A stretch of 64,000 nt of DNA from NCBI GenBank assembly GCA_963682025.1, contig OY821517.1, positions 300,580,844 to 300,644,843 on the forward strand, given 5' to 3'. Under the pieces are notes generated by a model. The model worked only from the letters and a program-made list of their open reading frames with translations. It searched no databases and was not told the origin of the DNA. The position numbers and the translations under genes were made by a program. This DNA comes from Cordilura impudica. Its lineage: Eukaryota; Arthropoda; Insecta; Diptera; Scathophagidae. Of the stretch, positions 10,999-22,640 are shown piece by piece. The first letter of the stretch is position 1. Each line of letters opens with the position of its first letter.

Positions 10999-12230
10999 TC
11001 CCCTGTGATCGGACTCACATGATTTTTTGTTTAAAAAAGCGGATTAATAATTGTTGATTTTTCTTTTTCTTCCTATTACTTATTTTTAACGTTTTTAAGA
11101 AAAGTATTTTTGTTAACAAATTATTTTTCCTCTAGAAAAATTAAAAAAATAGACGTTTGTATACTAAGCTGACGATATGTGCTTTCATTATATCCTTATA
11201 GAAACCTAAATTTATTTTTACTGGCAAATTTCTTTACCAATTGCTACAAATTGTTTTCGAATTCAAATTTCAGAACGAAAATGAGTTGGGTCCTTCAAAC
11301 CCCAAAAAACTTTCTATTGAATTCACAAGAAGGACGGAAATGTATGAACACTGTATAATATAAAAAGTTGGGGTAAACGTAGTGTTACCGCCACTGTCTT
11401 CGATGTACTTATCGATTTATTTTTTCTAATAATCTCTAATTGTCAAATTATTACTAATGTCTAACTGTCAACTAATTTAGTAGAGAGAAATTTCCCAAAC
11501 GGTCTTGTAGCGCAAATTGTACAACAGAAAAGCCATATGTAAATTAGAGGGCAGTGTTTGTAATAACTTAAGATCATACGGATCTAAATTTGAAATTACA
11601 GTTTCGTAAAGTAATTTGTTTTATAAATATTTATATTCATTGCGCTGGGTTTTTATATCAAAAAGTATGTTAATTTATTTAATCAGTATTTTGTAAACAT
11701 ATAGGAATTTTAACAGTCCAAATACAATAAACAAAATTTAAATATTAATTTCATGTTTTGTGTTTGATGTTCAAAATGCTGTAAAAACTGGGCGCTCGTG
11801 CAAATCCCCGCAACACGTAGTATTAATTAAAAATGAAAATGATTGCATTAAATTATTTTAAACCAATTTCTAGTTCTTGCATAATTTAAATTAATTTATT
11901 ATAAATTCACTTAAACCTGAACTATAAACTGCGCCGTAAGAATAAATATGTTACTTAAAATCGGAAAATATAAACAGTGCACGTAGTCCAGTTTTATATA
12001 TTAGATACTTAAAAATTACATTGTTAAAGTATTAGAAACTTAGGCAATTTACAATCAGAGCTTATTTTAATGAAAAATTTCTTATACCATAACCAATGGT
12101 CAAAGTTTATTGCGTTTGTGCTAATTTTATTTCTACAAATTTTAAGCTAAATATGGACGCTAAATACGTGTAAAATTCACGAAAAATAATAAAAAGAAAA
12201 AAAAAACAATTCATAAAAAAATTTTTTTTA
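10999..12230. other. No recognised gene; AT-rich
   Basis: About 1.2 kb of AT-rich sequence with no open frame, repeat end or RNA gene that I can support. Confidence 0.5.
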
Positions 12231-12440
12231 TAATATTCAAGGGTCTGGGATCCAACTTTGCTGAGGATATAACTACATATACAAAATAAGAATAAACCAA
12301 ATTTTAGTGCAATTGTTATTAATTTGCGCCTCGCAGATAACGAAAAGTGCATATTTGATATTATTTTTATATGGGGATCAGGTTTAAGAATGGACCGATC
12401 ATGACCATATTTAGTAAAGTCACTTACTTTTCTTATGAAC

Positions 12441-15400
12441 ATATGATGAATTTCATGTAAAAATCGAGATGCATTGAACCCGACCCCCTCAGATATCAAT
12501 GAAATTTTGTTCATAGCTAAATTTGATCAACACAAACAAACCCTCATTTTTAGAAATGACTGTTTTGCGATTTTTTGGGCGTGGCACTGTGGGAAAGTTT
12601 TCGAAAAAACGCGAAAATGGTCGAAAAGTGCTCCATTTAAAATGCAATAACTCAAAATCGGCTGAACCGATTTCCATGATCTTGGTATCATTAAAAAGAT
12701 ATTTTAACAGGCTTTATGACACGTTTGAAAAAAAAAAAAAAATAAAAATACACTGTAAAAAATTTTATAACAAAAAGAAAATTTTAAATAACGAAAAAAC
12801 CAAAAAGATCAAGGGTTTTTTTACAGTGTATTATTTTTTTAGAAAGGTCTATCCTTCACCTATACCATATCCAAAAAGTAAAATGGGTTCTTTTTTAGTT
12901 TTTTTTTATATAATTTTTTAAGTAGTGTCACTTCTAGTAATACGTACCGAAAGTTTTTGAAATAATTCGAATAACAGCGAAAATATCAGCTCACATTCTT
13001 ACACATTTACAAAATAGTTCAACAATTCTAACATTTTTTAAATGTTTACAAATAAAAAACCATCAACAATTGTTTATATTATTTGCCAAATGATTCTCGG
13101 TTGGTGGTTACCGTTTCCAGAACACATCTAATCGTTGTATTCCACTTTTTGTATATTATTTCTTCAGTTTGGTTATTTTCAAAATGTTTTAGCATATGCG
13201 TTTCTAGATTATTTAAATTTTTGAAGCAGTGCCCACACATTGAAACGCACACTCGCTTTTTTGTATGTCACCATTACAATCAACGAATTTGAGAACATCT
13301 TTGTAGTCGGTAAATGTGCATTCTCCTTCAAAACAAAATGATTTTAAGCGACTTTTTTCAAACATCAATTTCATATTCTGATGCAATGTGCATACACAGA
13401 TATTTTGCTGGTTTCCAACTCCAAGTTTCATACAATTTTTTGGCCTTAACATTGTAAATTTTGTAAAACCAACTTTGGCCAAGGGATGTTTTTTTTTTAA
13501 ATTCGTAGTAAGATTCGCGTAGTGAAGATAACATCAGTCTTTTTTGAACTTTTTCACGTAAGTTTCCTTGTATAATAGTAATTGAATCTTGCGATCCTGG
13601 CATCATTCGACTAATTTCATCATCTTCATAATATAATTTGACTGTGCTTAGAGTTTCGGTTGGTAAACTACGTCTGCTCATTTTTAAAAGATTGATATCT
13701 GCAAACTGCGTTTTATTCCTTTGGATATCTTTACTTTTTTTGATACATATCATCCCCAAAACGATCTTTAATTTCTGCGTGACTCATATTGATTGGTAAG
13801 AGAGATAAAAGTTTTTGCTTTTCCAAAAGATTTGAGCTGTTCTCTATTTGATATTTGATGTTTTGCAAAATTTCTTCGTAAATGGCTTTGACGTTTTCAA
13901 GTTGCGCTGACAAATCAGATAATGGATCAGCTCCAAGTGAATCTGCTATATTTTCCAAAATTTGCACTGATTTTCTATTTCTGTATGCATCTCGTTTGAT
14001 ATATTTCCTTTTAAGAGGCGTCATTTGGTTTGGTAGATGCGGAATAATGTGATCATTTATATTTTCAATGAGTTCGTTGCTTTCGATGTTTGTATTACGG
14101 CTGGTACAAGTTGGAAGTTCATTCAATTCTTCGCTAATTTCATCGCTGGGCGTTATTGGTAAATAATTTGAGACTTCAATCAGCTCCACGTTGGATTCAT
14201 TACGACTGCGCGCTTTTCTCAGTGTATTCCGGCAAGTTTCGCAAATACGGCTACAATGAATGTTGGCGACAGCTGGAAAATACTCAATTATATTTGCAGC
14301 CTCGTTCTCACTTATTTTACGAAGCGAAGCGCAACACTTATTAGATATTTTTATGCATCTGTACTTATTGTTTGAATTCATATTCACTCAAATTTTTAAA
14401 ATATATGCGTAAAAATTGTAATGGGATATCTTGGCTTCTCGAAACTGTTTATAATTATGAATTTCGGTACGTTGCACTTCTAAAATATGGACTTGTAATT
14501 TTCGCGTTCGTCGACACTTGTTGAATGAGTAAAATCGATCAATGCACTCCTATTTATACTGTGTATTGTTCACTAGTTTACTGACAGGTACTTATAAATG
14601 GGTGCATATTTTTTTACGGTGGCTATATACCTGTTTCACCATGTGTGAGTTTTAAATTTTCCGAATAATGACCACCCTTAAATGTGGGTTGAATTTCTGT
14701 AAAAAAGTCATACAGGTAGCCAACTGAAAAACCCAAATAATTAAAAATTACTTTGCTTACGCAATCATAAGAATTAAATAACCCTTTGTTTATTCCGTTT
14801 TGTTAATTCTGAGAATCATAAAAAATATGATCGAGGGTTTTTCCGAAGAATGTTGTGCATATATAGAGTAAATTTTTGAAATTCATACCTTTACTCAATT
14901 GCGAATAAAAGCGAATTGAGTTGGCAAATCATGTGTTGTACTGTGTTATTTTACCTGTATATAAAATATAAGGGCAATTACTAGAAGTGACACTACTTAA
15001 AAAATTATATAAAAAAAACTAAAAAAGAACCCATTTTACTTTTTGGATATGGTATAGGTGAAGGACAAACCTTTCTAAAAAAATAATACACTGTAAAAAA
15101 ACCCTTGATCTTTTTGGCTTTTTCGTTATTTAAAATTTTCTTTTTGCTATAAAATTTTTTGCAGTGTATTTTTATTTTTTTTTTCAAACGTGTCATAAAG
15201 CCTGTTAAAATATCTTTTTAATTATACCAAGATCATGGAAATCGGTTCAGCCGATTCTGAGTTATTGCATTTTAAATGGAGCACTTTTCGACCATTTTCG
15301 CGTTTTTTCGAAAACTTTCCCACTGTGCCACGCCCAAAAAATCGCAAAACAGTCATTTCTAAAAATGAGGGTTTGTTTGTATTGATCAAATTTAGTTATG

Positions 15401-15480
15401 AACAAAATTTCATCGATATCTGAGGTGGTCGGGTTCAAAATTTCAGTTTTATCTTGATTTTTAAATGAAATTCATCATAT
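12441..15480 (-). mobile_element. DNA transposon with ~500 bp terminal inverted repeats, type 1
   Basis: Left arm 12441-12941 and right arm ~14978-15480 are reverse complements over about 500 bp, with the outer edge ATATGATGAATTTCAT and the inner edge AAGTAGTGTCACTTCTAG. The unique centre holds a decayed, N-terminal-only transposase gene on the minus strand. A target duplication is not clear (ACAT outside the left end against ATAT outside the right). Arm length and encoded protein family match the element at 19409-22073. The open frames at 12523 and 15235 are the same arm read twice and are not genes. Confidence 0.75.
13083..14387 (-). pseudogene. Transposase-like pseudogene, N-terminal half, superfamily not named
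   Basis: Read from ATG at 14387. First frame (218 residues): a Cys-rich start (RCIKISNKCCASL, then CSRICETCRNTL, residues ~10-60), a basic segment and coiled-coil-like stretches. Second frame (13759-13358): SRRSLPTETL and a REKVQKRLMLSSLREAY-like block (here RESYYEF). Third frame (from 13482): KVGFTKFTMLRPKNC and NICVCTLHQNMKLM. A fourth frame (~13245-13083) gives CVSMCGHCFKNL, EEIIYKKWNTT and LETVTT. The order GFTK-LRPK-C-CVC-H-then-C..C matches the pseudogene at 20036-21283, and I recall such proteins in Hydra, aphids and other arthropods. Three frameshifts break it, and the catalytic C-terminal half is deleted; the right arm begins only ~140 bases past its end. Confidence 0.65.
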
Positions 15481-15901
15481 ATAAACCAAATTTGAAAAAA
15501 AAAACTATACAATATTTTTCTTTTTGATAGATTTAAATGAATTTCGGAAGTCAGAGTTATATAGGCACTATGGTCCTACATGGTTTATTTTTATACTACA
15601 GATTTGTTGATATAATAGTAATCTTGATCTTAATACCATTTAAGTCGGTCTGACAGGAGTTTCCTGTATGTTGGCTAGGTCTTAAAATGAACGAATTCTA
15701 ACAAATTCATATTTGCGACCAGTAGTTTGATTACAAAGTGTAAATGGACACACACACTGACGAACGGAAAGTGATTATGAATCAATCGGTATTATGAAAG
15801 ATGGGTCTAGGTCAATTATTTTGCTAGCTACAAACATCAGCACAAAGTCATTATACCCTAAACACAATTTCTTTAAAAAGAACCTATATATTAATAACTA
15901 A

Positions 15902-16050
15902 TGAAATTCGAGTGCAAATTCTAGGAAATATTATTTTTTCATTCAATTTCTGTCTTTCAATGTTTTTTTAATCTATATAAAATTATGAATATTTAAATGA
16001 GCCTACAGGTATGTTAATCAATTCTAGCAATTCACAATTCAACACGGAGC
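15902..16050 (-). mobile_element. Truncated copy of small Helitron-like repeat C
   Basis: GAAATTCGAGTGCAAATTCT (with AGGAAATATTATTTTTTCATT after it) and TTAATCAATTCTAGCAATTCACAATTCAAC match the start of the full copies at 56435-56801 and 62457-62833. The rest of the repeat is missing. Confidence 0.55.
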
Positions 16051-16956
16051 GTCTGATATATAATTTAAATCATTCGCATTAACAGGGTGTAACGAATTAT
16101 TATAAATATTTTATTTATTTTTAATTTAATATATTTTTAAGACAGATTAAACATAAATTCTTATCATTCTCAGCTTCTCCTCCATATGAACTATAACTAT
16201 GCCAATTTTCACACTCCCACACGCCCACATATTGCTTAAAAAGGGAACTTAAATTTTACCTTCACGTATTAATATATAGATAGATTAAAAAAAAATGAAT
16301 TAGATTTTCATAATTTTTTTTTGCAAAACTTTAAATATAAGCTGGTTTTCTTTTAAGGACTCGAAATTTGAAAAATGTCCGTATTGCAAGTTTTTTCACT
16401 GGTAAACATTTCCGATTTTCCTAATTTATAATTTTTTGTATACAATTTATAATGTTTTAATGACTTTCAGATATTTGTTTTGTATAAAAATTCTCAGATT
16501 AGAAACTTTAAGCATTTTTCCTAAAGATTGTTATTTAATACATGTGAGCTTCTAATATTTTTCCTATCGAATCACAGCAAATCTAACAACGCTTAAGATA
16601 AGTCTATACAAAATTATTTCCCATAGACTTCAAGTAAAATTCCACTAGATCTGGCACTCCTTGATTTTAAAAAGTACACACATATATTCTCTAACTCTCA
16701 TGTTATTGTTAGAATCACATTCGAATATTTGTCGGATAACTTGTGAATCGGATTTTGCAGCTTGATTTTTATTTTTTATTTTAGGAAATGGCTTTAAATA
16801 TAATGTAATTTTTTACAAAAAGGTATATTAACCTTATAAAGGCTAGAAATAGCACTATAATTGATATACAAATTTTTTGGATAGTTTTTATAATATTTGA
16901 TTTTGAAAATATTTGTTTTGTTTGACATTTATTTCTGCTACAAATGTGTAGAATAG
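16051..16956. other. No recognised gene; AT-rich
   Basis: About 0.9 kb of AT-rich sequence without supported features. Confidence 0.5.
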
Positions 16957-17802
16957 TTACGGATCAATAAGTCCGTGACTTTTCGAACTTCCCTCGTAGT
17001 TATATGAAATGCAACACTGCTCCCATCAAGTACCACCTGCAAATAGACTACTGTAAAATTTTGAGCAAGTTCCGTCATTTACTTTGCGTTTAACAGCTGT
17101 TCAAATCATACAACCTCGTGTTTTTTTTTCTGAATGGAAAAAAGTGAATTTCCCATTAAACATTATTTATTGCGAAAAAAACTGTCTAAACCAAGGAAAA
17201 GCTTGATAAATACTATAGGGAATCTGCACCATCGATTTCAATGGTAAAAAAGTGATTTATTGACTTTCGTTGTGGTCGCACAAATAAAAATGACGCTGAA
17301 CGTTCTGGACGGTCAATCGAGGTCAATACACCCGAAAATGTCGAAAAAATCCACGATATGGTGTCGGCTGATCGAAGAGTAAAAGTGCGTGAGATTTCTG
17401 ATGCCATAGGCATTTCATTGGGTTTAAAAAAGCTGTCTGCAAGATGGGTGCCGCGTTTGCTCCCAATTGACCATAAACGTAATCGTGTGACAACTTCAAC
17501 TCAATGGCAAAATTCCAAGAATTGGGCTACGAATTGGTACCTCATCCGCCAAATTCTCCGGATTTAGCCTCCAGTGACTATTTCCTATTTTCAAATCTAA
17601 AGAAATGGCTCGGTGGAAGGAGATTTAGCTCCAACGATGGACCTCAAAAAATCCTATTTTTTGGAAGGGATACAAAAATTGGAGAAACGTTGGACTAAGT
17701 ATATTGTGCTAAAAGGAGATTATGTTGAAAAATAATTTTTTTTTTTTGCAAAAAAAAACGGTGTTTCATTCTAAAAGTCACGGACTTATTGATCCGCCCT
17801 CG
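16957..17802 (+). mobile_element. mariner transposon with internal deletion, copy 1
   Basis: Terminal inverted repeats GGATCAATAAGTCCGTGACT (left) and AGTCACGGACTTATTGATCC (right), the right one continuing to GCCCTCG followed by TA. It is 846 bp long, against 1,228 bp for the related copy at 53870-55097, which points to an internal loss of ~370 bp. The 5' leader AACTTCCCTCGTAG and the CAACACTGCTC segment are also shared. Confidence 0.8.
17134..17734 (+). pseudogene. mariner transposase pseudogene, catalytic middle deleted
   Basis: ATG at 17134 starts MEKSEFPI-like sequence. After a frame change come FDFRCGRTNKNDAERSGR-like residues, NTPENVEKIHDMV, KVREISDAIGIS and KLSARWVPRLL, the DNA-binding and linker part. 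At about 17497 the sequence jumps to the C-terminal portion: LGYELVPHPPNSPDLASSDYFLF and LKKWLGGRRFSSND. The VTVDETW and HQDN segments that carry the first two catalytic aspartates lie in the deleted part; only the final DxxxxSD motif is present. It can be, at most, a substrate for an enzyme from another copy. Confidence 0.75.
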
Positions 17803-18681
17803 TATGAGTAGGAATATTTTAACTCATGTAGCTCAAGTTAAACATTACACAATGCGATGTAAACTGAAATATAATGTTAAGTTATAGTGGATCGTAGACA
17901 GACGCTCTCTATACAAAATATATTGATTGAATTATCACAAATATACATTATGTTAGTTTTGTGTTGTAGAAATATAAATGTGGTGCAATACAATTTTTGT
18001 TGTTGCTTAATTGCGGTAGCTAGGGACCGGCATTATAGGAACATTCTACACGTGCCAATTTTTGTATGCATTTTTTTTACAAGGGAGTGTGGGGGTTGTC
18101 AAGAGGAGACATTTAAATTGATACGATTTTTATAAAACACAAATTTGTAATCTGTACAAAGGGCTAGAAATGGTAAAGTAGTAGTATTTAGTATAGTGTA
18201 TATATGTGTGTGTAAGGGAAATTATATACAAATGTTTGCGATAGTTTTGTTGGAAAGTTTATAATTATTTAATAAAAAAAATATGTACATTTAAATACAT
18301 TTATCATTCTAGTTTACAACAAAGACGGCTATTGTAAATGTTGTTATTTTTAATAAAAACAACAATTGTTTTGATGTATTTTTTGTAAAGTAATTAAAAA
18401 ACGTTTTATTTTTATTACAAATTTGTGCACACTTGTTCGAGAAATATGTCTCGTAAATATACTGACATGTTAAAATGTTCGTAGTGCTTCTAATCACGCA
18501 ACAGTTCTTTCTAAAAAAGTACGTTTGGAGGCACAAACGACTTTATGAGGGCATGATATATTTCTACGTCTATTCCCTGGGGCTTTAAATGCCCAACAAT
18601 AGCTTCTAACCCCATCAAATTTATATACGTGTTAATGTCGTATAATTTTTTAAAATCGACTTAAATGCTTATATGTTTCCA
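17803..18681. other. No recognised gene; AT-rich
   Basis: No supported feature. The 82- and 75-codon frames here are low-complexity and have no recognisable motif. Confidence 0.45.
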
Positions 18682-18840
18682 CTTTGACCTAATTAAGTTT
18701 GATTAGGGGTGGCGGAGTCGTAATACTCCTCACATATTACGTATGGTCTTGTTTGATTAAGTAAACTTTGTGAACTTTGACCTATGTTAGGCTAGGAGTG
18801 GCAGAGTCAGAAGGCTCCTCACATATGGTCCATAACGAGA
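18682..18840. repeat. Diverged tandem duplication, ~93 bp period
   Basis: CTTTGACCTAATTAAG...AGGGGTGGCGGAGTCG...ACTCCTCACATAT at 18682 recurs as CTTTGACCTATGTTAGG...AGGAGTGGCAGAGTCAG...GCTCCTCACATAT at 18775. Family unknown. Confidence 0.6.
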
Positions 18841-18919
18841 TCACTAATCTAATTTTTTCAGCTTTTTGATTAATACATCGGTTTTCATAGTGAATGGTTT
18901 TCATTATTAAATTGATACT

Positions 18920-19235
18920 CGCAACTTAATTCATGTTCTAGAACTTCGGGATACAATATGACCAACTGTCTTCTTTGTATTGGGCTTATTGGATCTTCGG
19001 AAACTGTGGATCCAATTACAAGTAATTTAATTCTGAAAAGAGAATATAAAAAATATCTAAAAAAAATATTGATAGTTCTTCCAGTTACGGAAGTTCTACC
19101 GAAATTTTTTTAGCAGCTTTATTAATTGCAATTATTTCAGCCTGAGAAATATTTTAGTTTCCTCTTAATATGAATAACTCCTGTACCTCTCGGCAGTACG
19201 TAGTATAATGTGCTTCTATACCGCTGGATTGTTTG
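18920..19235 (-). pseudogene. LINE RNase H fragment, degenerate
   Basis: On the minus strand, 19225-19100 gives GTGVIHIKRKLKYFSG and, after a frame shift, QAEIIAINKAAKKI. This matches the GTGVY...FQAEI.AI..A stretch of the RNase H domain found in I/LOA/R1-type LINEs. A further open stretch toward 18920 (VIGSTVSEDPISPIQRRQL) is not recognised. Too short and broken to assign a clade. Confidence 0.4.
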
Positions 19236-19404
19236 TTTAATGGGGTGTTTAGACAGTTCGGCCTACACTTGTTTCAAAACGTGATGAGACGGCAAAAAAA
19301 GTTGTAAATACAATATAAACCTTATTTTTTTTGTAAAATATATTCATGTCACCATTTTAGACTAGCAACAATACTTATCGTTTAAAATAGCTTACAAATA
19401 GAAA
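19236..19404. other. Short spacer, no feature
   Basis: AT-rich. It ends at the TTAA (19405-19408) that borders the next transposon. Confidence 0.4.
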
Positions 19405-19408
19405 TTAA

Positions 19409-22073
19409 TATATGGGGGGTTTCATGTCAAGTGCACCAACTTTTGAAACCGATGTCTTCCGATCGGGATGAAAATTGCACCAAGGTTAGTCCTATTGGAT
19501 AGTAGTTTAGACACAATTTTTCAATAAGATCGGTCCAGATCTCTCTGAGTTAGAGGGGATCAAAATTTGACATATTGGCCAAACAGGTGTTTTTTCTCAT
19601 CCATGTAACTTATTACCAATTGTTCTTAGAAAATTTTCTCCCAAATAGTCTAGATAGCTATTTCTTCAATATTTCGGAAAAAAATAGTTAAAAAAAAAAA
19701 AATGTTAGACATTTTTTTTTTTGCTAAATTAAAGCATTTTTTGCCTTTTTTTCAAAAAGGGCATTTTTTTTTTTTCATAAGAAAGCTTAGGATTTTTCCT
19801 TTAAGAGCTTTTTGGTCGCTTAGTGGGATGGGAGTGGGATATCTATCAAAGTAAATGTTTTGTAACTCAAGACAACGGGTTTTCAATTTTTCACAAATGC
19901 ACTATTTTGAATTTTTTCCTATTTGTGTGTAAAACCTTACAAATAAAACTTATACTTAGAAACCAGACAAATTAACCTTTCCGAAGGTATGTAACATACC
20001 TTCATAACATAACAGAAGAGAATGGTTATCTGTAACCTGATAGAGTTATTTGCACATTTCAATCTGAACACGAGGATGTTAGAATTGGCTTCACGAAATT
20101 AACCCAAATGAGGCCAAAACATTGCGTTTTGGCAGAAAGCAGCGGAACTCATACAGTATGCGTTTGCATTTACCATGAAGAGATAATAGATGATTCGGCA
20201 GAAGATTTACACGATTTCCGCGATTGCCTTAAATTGACTATGTGTCCTAATGAAACAACTTCTTGCCACTTAGGTGAATGTACCAATTGCCCGAAAACCA
20301 CATTCATCAAAGAAAATTTAATCAACTCTTTAGATCGAGAATATATAGAGGAGGTCAAATTTGATTCTTGGATTCAGACTGACAGATGCACATTGAAAAC
20401 AATAATTTTAAATGTGGATGATTTTGTGGAAGAAATGTGTACAGGGTTGCTAAACTTGAGAAACCATGACTTTTTAGTCAAAGAGCAATGGTCATTCTTC
20501 AAGGATTTGAAGATACATTTGAAGTCTGGTGAATTCGTTATTTCATATGATTTCGCAGAAAACTATAAATATGTTCTTCAGGATGCCATACAAGCATTCC
20601 ACTTCAATAACGACCAAGCAACTATATTCACAGTAGATGAAAAACTGGAACACAAAAGTATGGCAATCATATCCGACGATTTATAACATGATACCGTTGC
20701 AGTTTATGAGTACCAGAAGAAAATACTACAATTTCTAAAATCTAAATTTACAGTAAAGAAGGTATACTACGTTTCGGACGGAGCTCCTCAACATTTTAAA
20801 AACAAAAGTAGCTTGGCAAATCTTATGGCCCATGAAAAAGATTTTGGAATGCCAGCTGAGAGGCATTTTTATCCTACTGCTCATGGTAAAGGAGCATGTG
20901 ATGGTATTGGAGCAAACCTTAAAAGAAATGCAGCGAAGTATAGCCTCCAGTGCTCTCATCAAGATCGCATCTTAGATGCGACTGCTTTATTCCATTGGGC
21001 AAAGAGTTATTGTAAAGAAACTAAAATAGTTTTTAGTAGCAAAGAGGATCATCAGTAAACATTGAAAACACTGAAGATAAGATTCGATGCTGCGGTAACA
21101 ATCGATGGCACCACTCAATACCATGCTTTTATACCGCTTGTCGATGGAAGACTCAAGTTGAAAAAGTTTTCTGCCTCTATTCAATGCGATTTCTTTCCAA
21201 AGACAACAAATAAACCAGCAGCGAAATCAACAGCTGAACCTAGCAACGCCAAGAAAGGATTGAGAAAAAAACGCAGTAAATAAAGGCGACAAAAAAGCGG
21301 GATGAAAGACTGGGTATTTAAAAATGTACAAGACTTAAATACTTCATCAGCTATAATAAATTAATAAATGGATCTAATGCAATTAAGATTAAATTTTAAT
21401 AAATTATTTATCTTTTTATTTTTAATATTATTATTATTATACACTAATTTAATTATTATTAAAAATAAAAAAAAAAACATTTCTATAGAAAAAAGCGATT
21501 TTTTTCCTGATGTTAACATATTCTGGGTATTACAGTATCGAGGGTATAAAATTTTAGTTAGGTATGTTATATAGCTTCGGAAAGGTTAATTTGTCTAGTT
21601 TCTCAGTATAAGTTTTATTTGTAAGGTTTTAGACCCAAATAGGAAAAAATTTAAATAGTGCATTTGTGAAAAATTGAAAAACCGTTGTCTTTAGTTACAA
21701 AACATTTATTTTGATAGATATCCCACTCCCATCCCGCTAAGCGACCAAAAAGCTCTTAGAGGAAAAATCCTAAGCTTTCTTATGAAAAAAAAAATGCCCT
21801 TTTTGAAAAAAAGGCAAAAAATGCTTTAATTTAGCAAAAAAAAAAAAGTCTACGATTTTTTTTTTTTAAGTAAGTACATGGATGAGAAAAAACACCTGTT
21901 TGGCCAAAATGTCAAATTTTGATCCCCTCTAACTCAGAGAGATCTGGACCGATCATGTTGAAAAATTGTGTTTAAACTACTATCCAATAGGACTAACCTT
22001 GGTGCGAATTTCATCCCGATCGGAAGGCATCGGTTTCAAAAGTTGGTGCACTTGACATGAAATCCCCCATATA
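19409..22073 (+). mobile_element. DNA transposon with 500-590 bp terminal inverted repeats, type 2, TTAA-flanked
   Basis: 2,665 bp. The left arm begins TATATGGGGGGTTTCATGTC and the right arm ends GACATGAAATCCCCCATATA. The arms match over ~590 bp on the left (to ~19996, TTAACCTTTCCGAAG) and ~500 bp on the right (from ~21570). TTAA lies outside both ends (19405-19408, 22074-22077), although the AT-rich palindromic border makes a TATA duplication equally possible. The central gene runs in one frame, 20036-21283. AATAAA-type signals follow it near 21356. Kolobok and piggyBac elements use TTAA, but I cannot tie this protein to either. Confidence 0.75.
20036..21283 (+). pseudogene. Transposase-like gene with two in-frame stops, superfamily not named
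   Basis: A single frame runs through 20108-20686, 20687-21058 and 21059-21283, broken only by TAA at 20684 and 21056. The frame is open upstream of the ATG back to ~20036 (EHEDVRIGFTKLTQ), so the true start is further 5' or lost. Order of features: RPKHCVL and HTVCVCIYH; CHLGECTNCP, a putative Zn site; DSWIQTDRCTL; FVISYDFAENYKYVLQDA; after the first stop KVYYVSDGAPQHFKNK, KDFGMPAERHFYPTAHGKGA and CDGIGANLKRNAA. Related proteins in Hydra and arthropods are, from memory, repeat-encoded; the Asp of YDFAEN and SDGAPQ are candidate metal ligands. The usual GG of DGxGG reads GA here. The N-terminal third seen at 13.7-14.4 kb is missing. Confidence 0.7.
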
Positions 22074-22077
22074 TTAA

Positions 22078-22640
22078 AGAAGCTAATTTTTTTCGATAAT
22101 ATTTGTTTGGGAGTGTGCTTTAAATTTGTGAAATTTAAATTTTTTTATACACATTGGTTATGTTCTCATAAAAAGTAAAATTATTAATACTCAAACTGCC
22201 TACATTTTATGTAAAGTGTTATCACCATCCATCGAACATAAGAGGTTTCTTCGGGAAAGTCGCCAAAAACAGGAAGTAACTGTTATATCGGAAAAAGCTG
22301 AAATGCGTCTTCACTAAAACAGAACAGAAGTAATTTATAATGGGTGATAATACATTGGAATTCCGAATATTCCAATTTTTGTTTTTTAATAATTTCGTGT
22401 TTAGTTCTAAAATTATGTTTTGTTTTGGGGAAATCACTCTTTGGTGTGCTCTTATCGAATGATAACAAATTAGGTACAAAAATTACAATAAAAAATAGAT
22501 AAAAAAAAAAAAAATAAATAATATTTTAGTGATGGCAAAACTCCATTGTTTTCTGTTTAACTGTTTTTTTAAACACTATTGTATTTTTCAATGTTTTAAT
22601 CTTATTAATTATTTTAAAATAACAGCAAGAATAAAGTTTC
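22078..22640. other. No recognised gene; AT-rich
   Basis: AT-rich spacer. The two minus-strand frames at 22222-22479 overlap in different frames and show no known motif. Confidence 0.45.

Larger units (their letters stand above)
12230..15876 (-). mobile_element. DINE-1/HINE-like element family A, copy 4, degenerate and split
   Basis: Left remnant 12230-12440 carries GCAGATAACGAAAAGTGCATAT, ATATGGGGATCAGG and ACCGATCATGACCATATTTAG. Right remnant 15481-15876 carries TTTTTGATAGATTTAAATGA, TTCATATTTGCGACCAGTAG and AGTCATTATACCCTAA. These are the two halves of a minus-oriented family A copy, separated by the 3 kb transposon at 12441-15480. It is more diverged than copies 3, 6 and 7, so it is an older insertion. 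Confidence 0.55.

Noticed and set aside
12523..15423. Two matching ~62-132 codon genes in opposite orientation
   Set aside because: They are the same terminal inverted repeat of one transposon.
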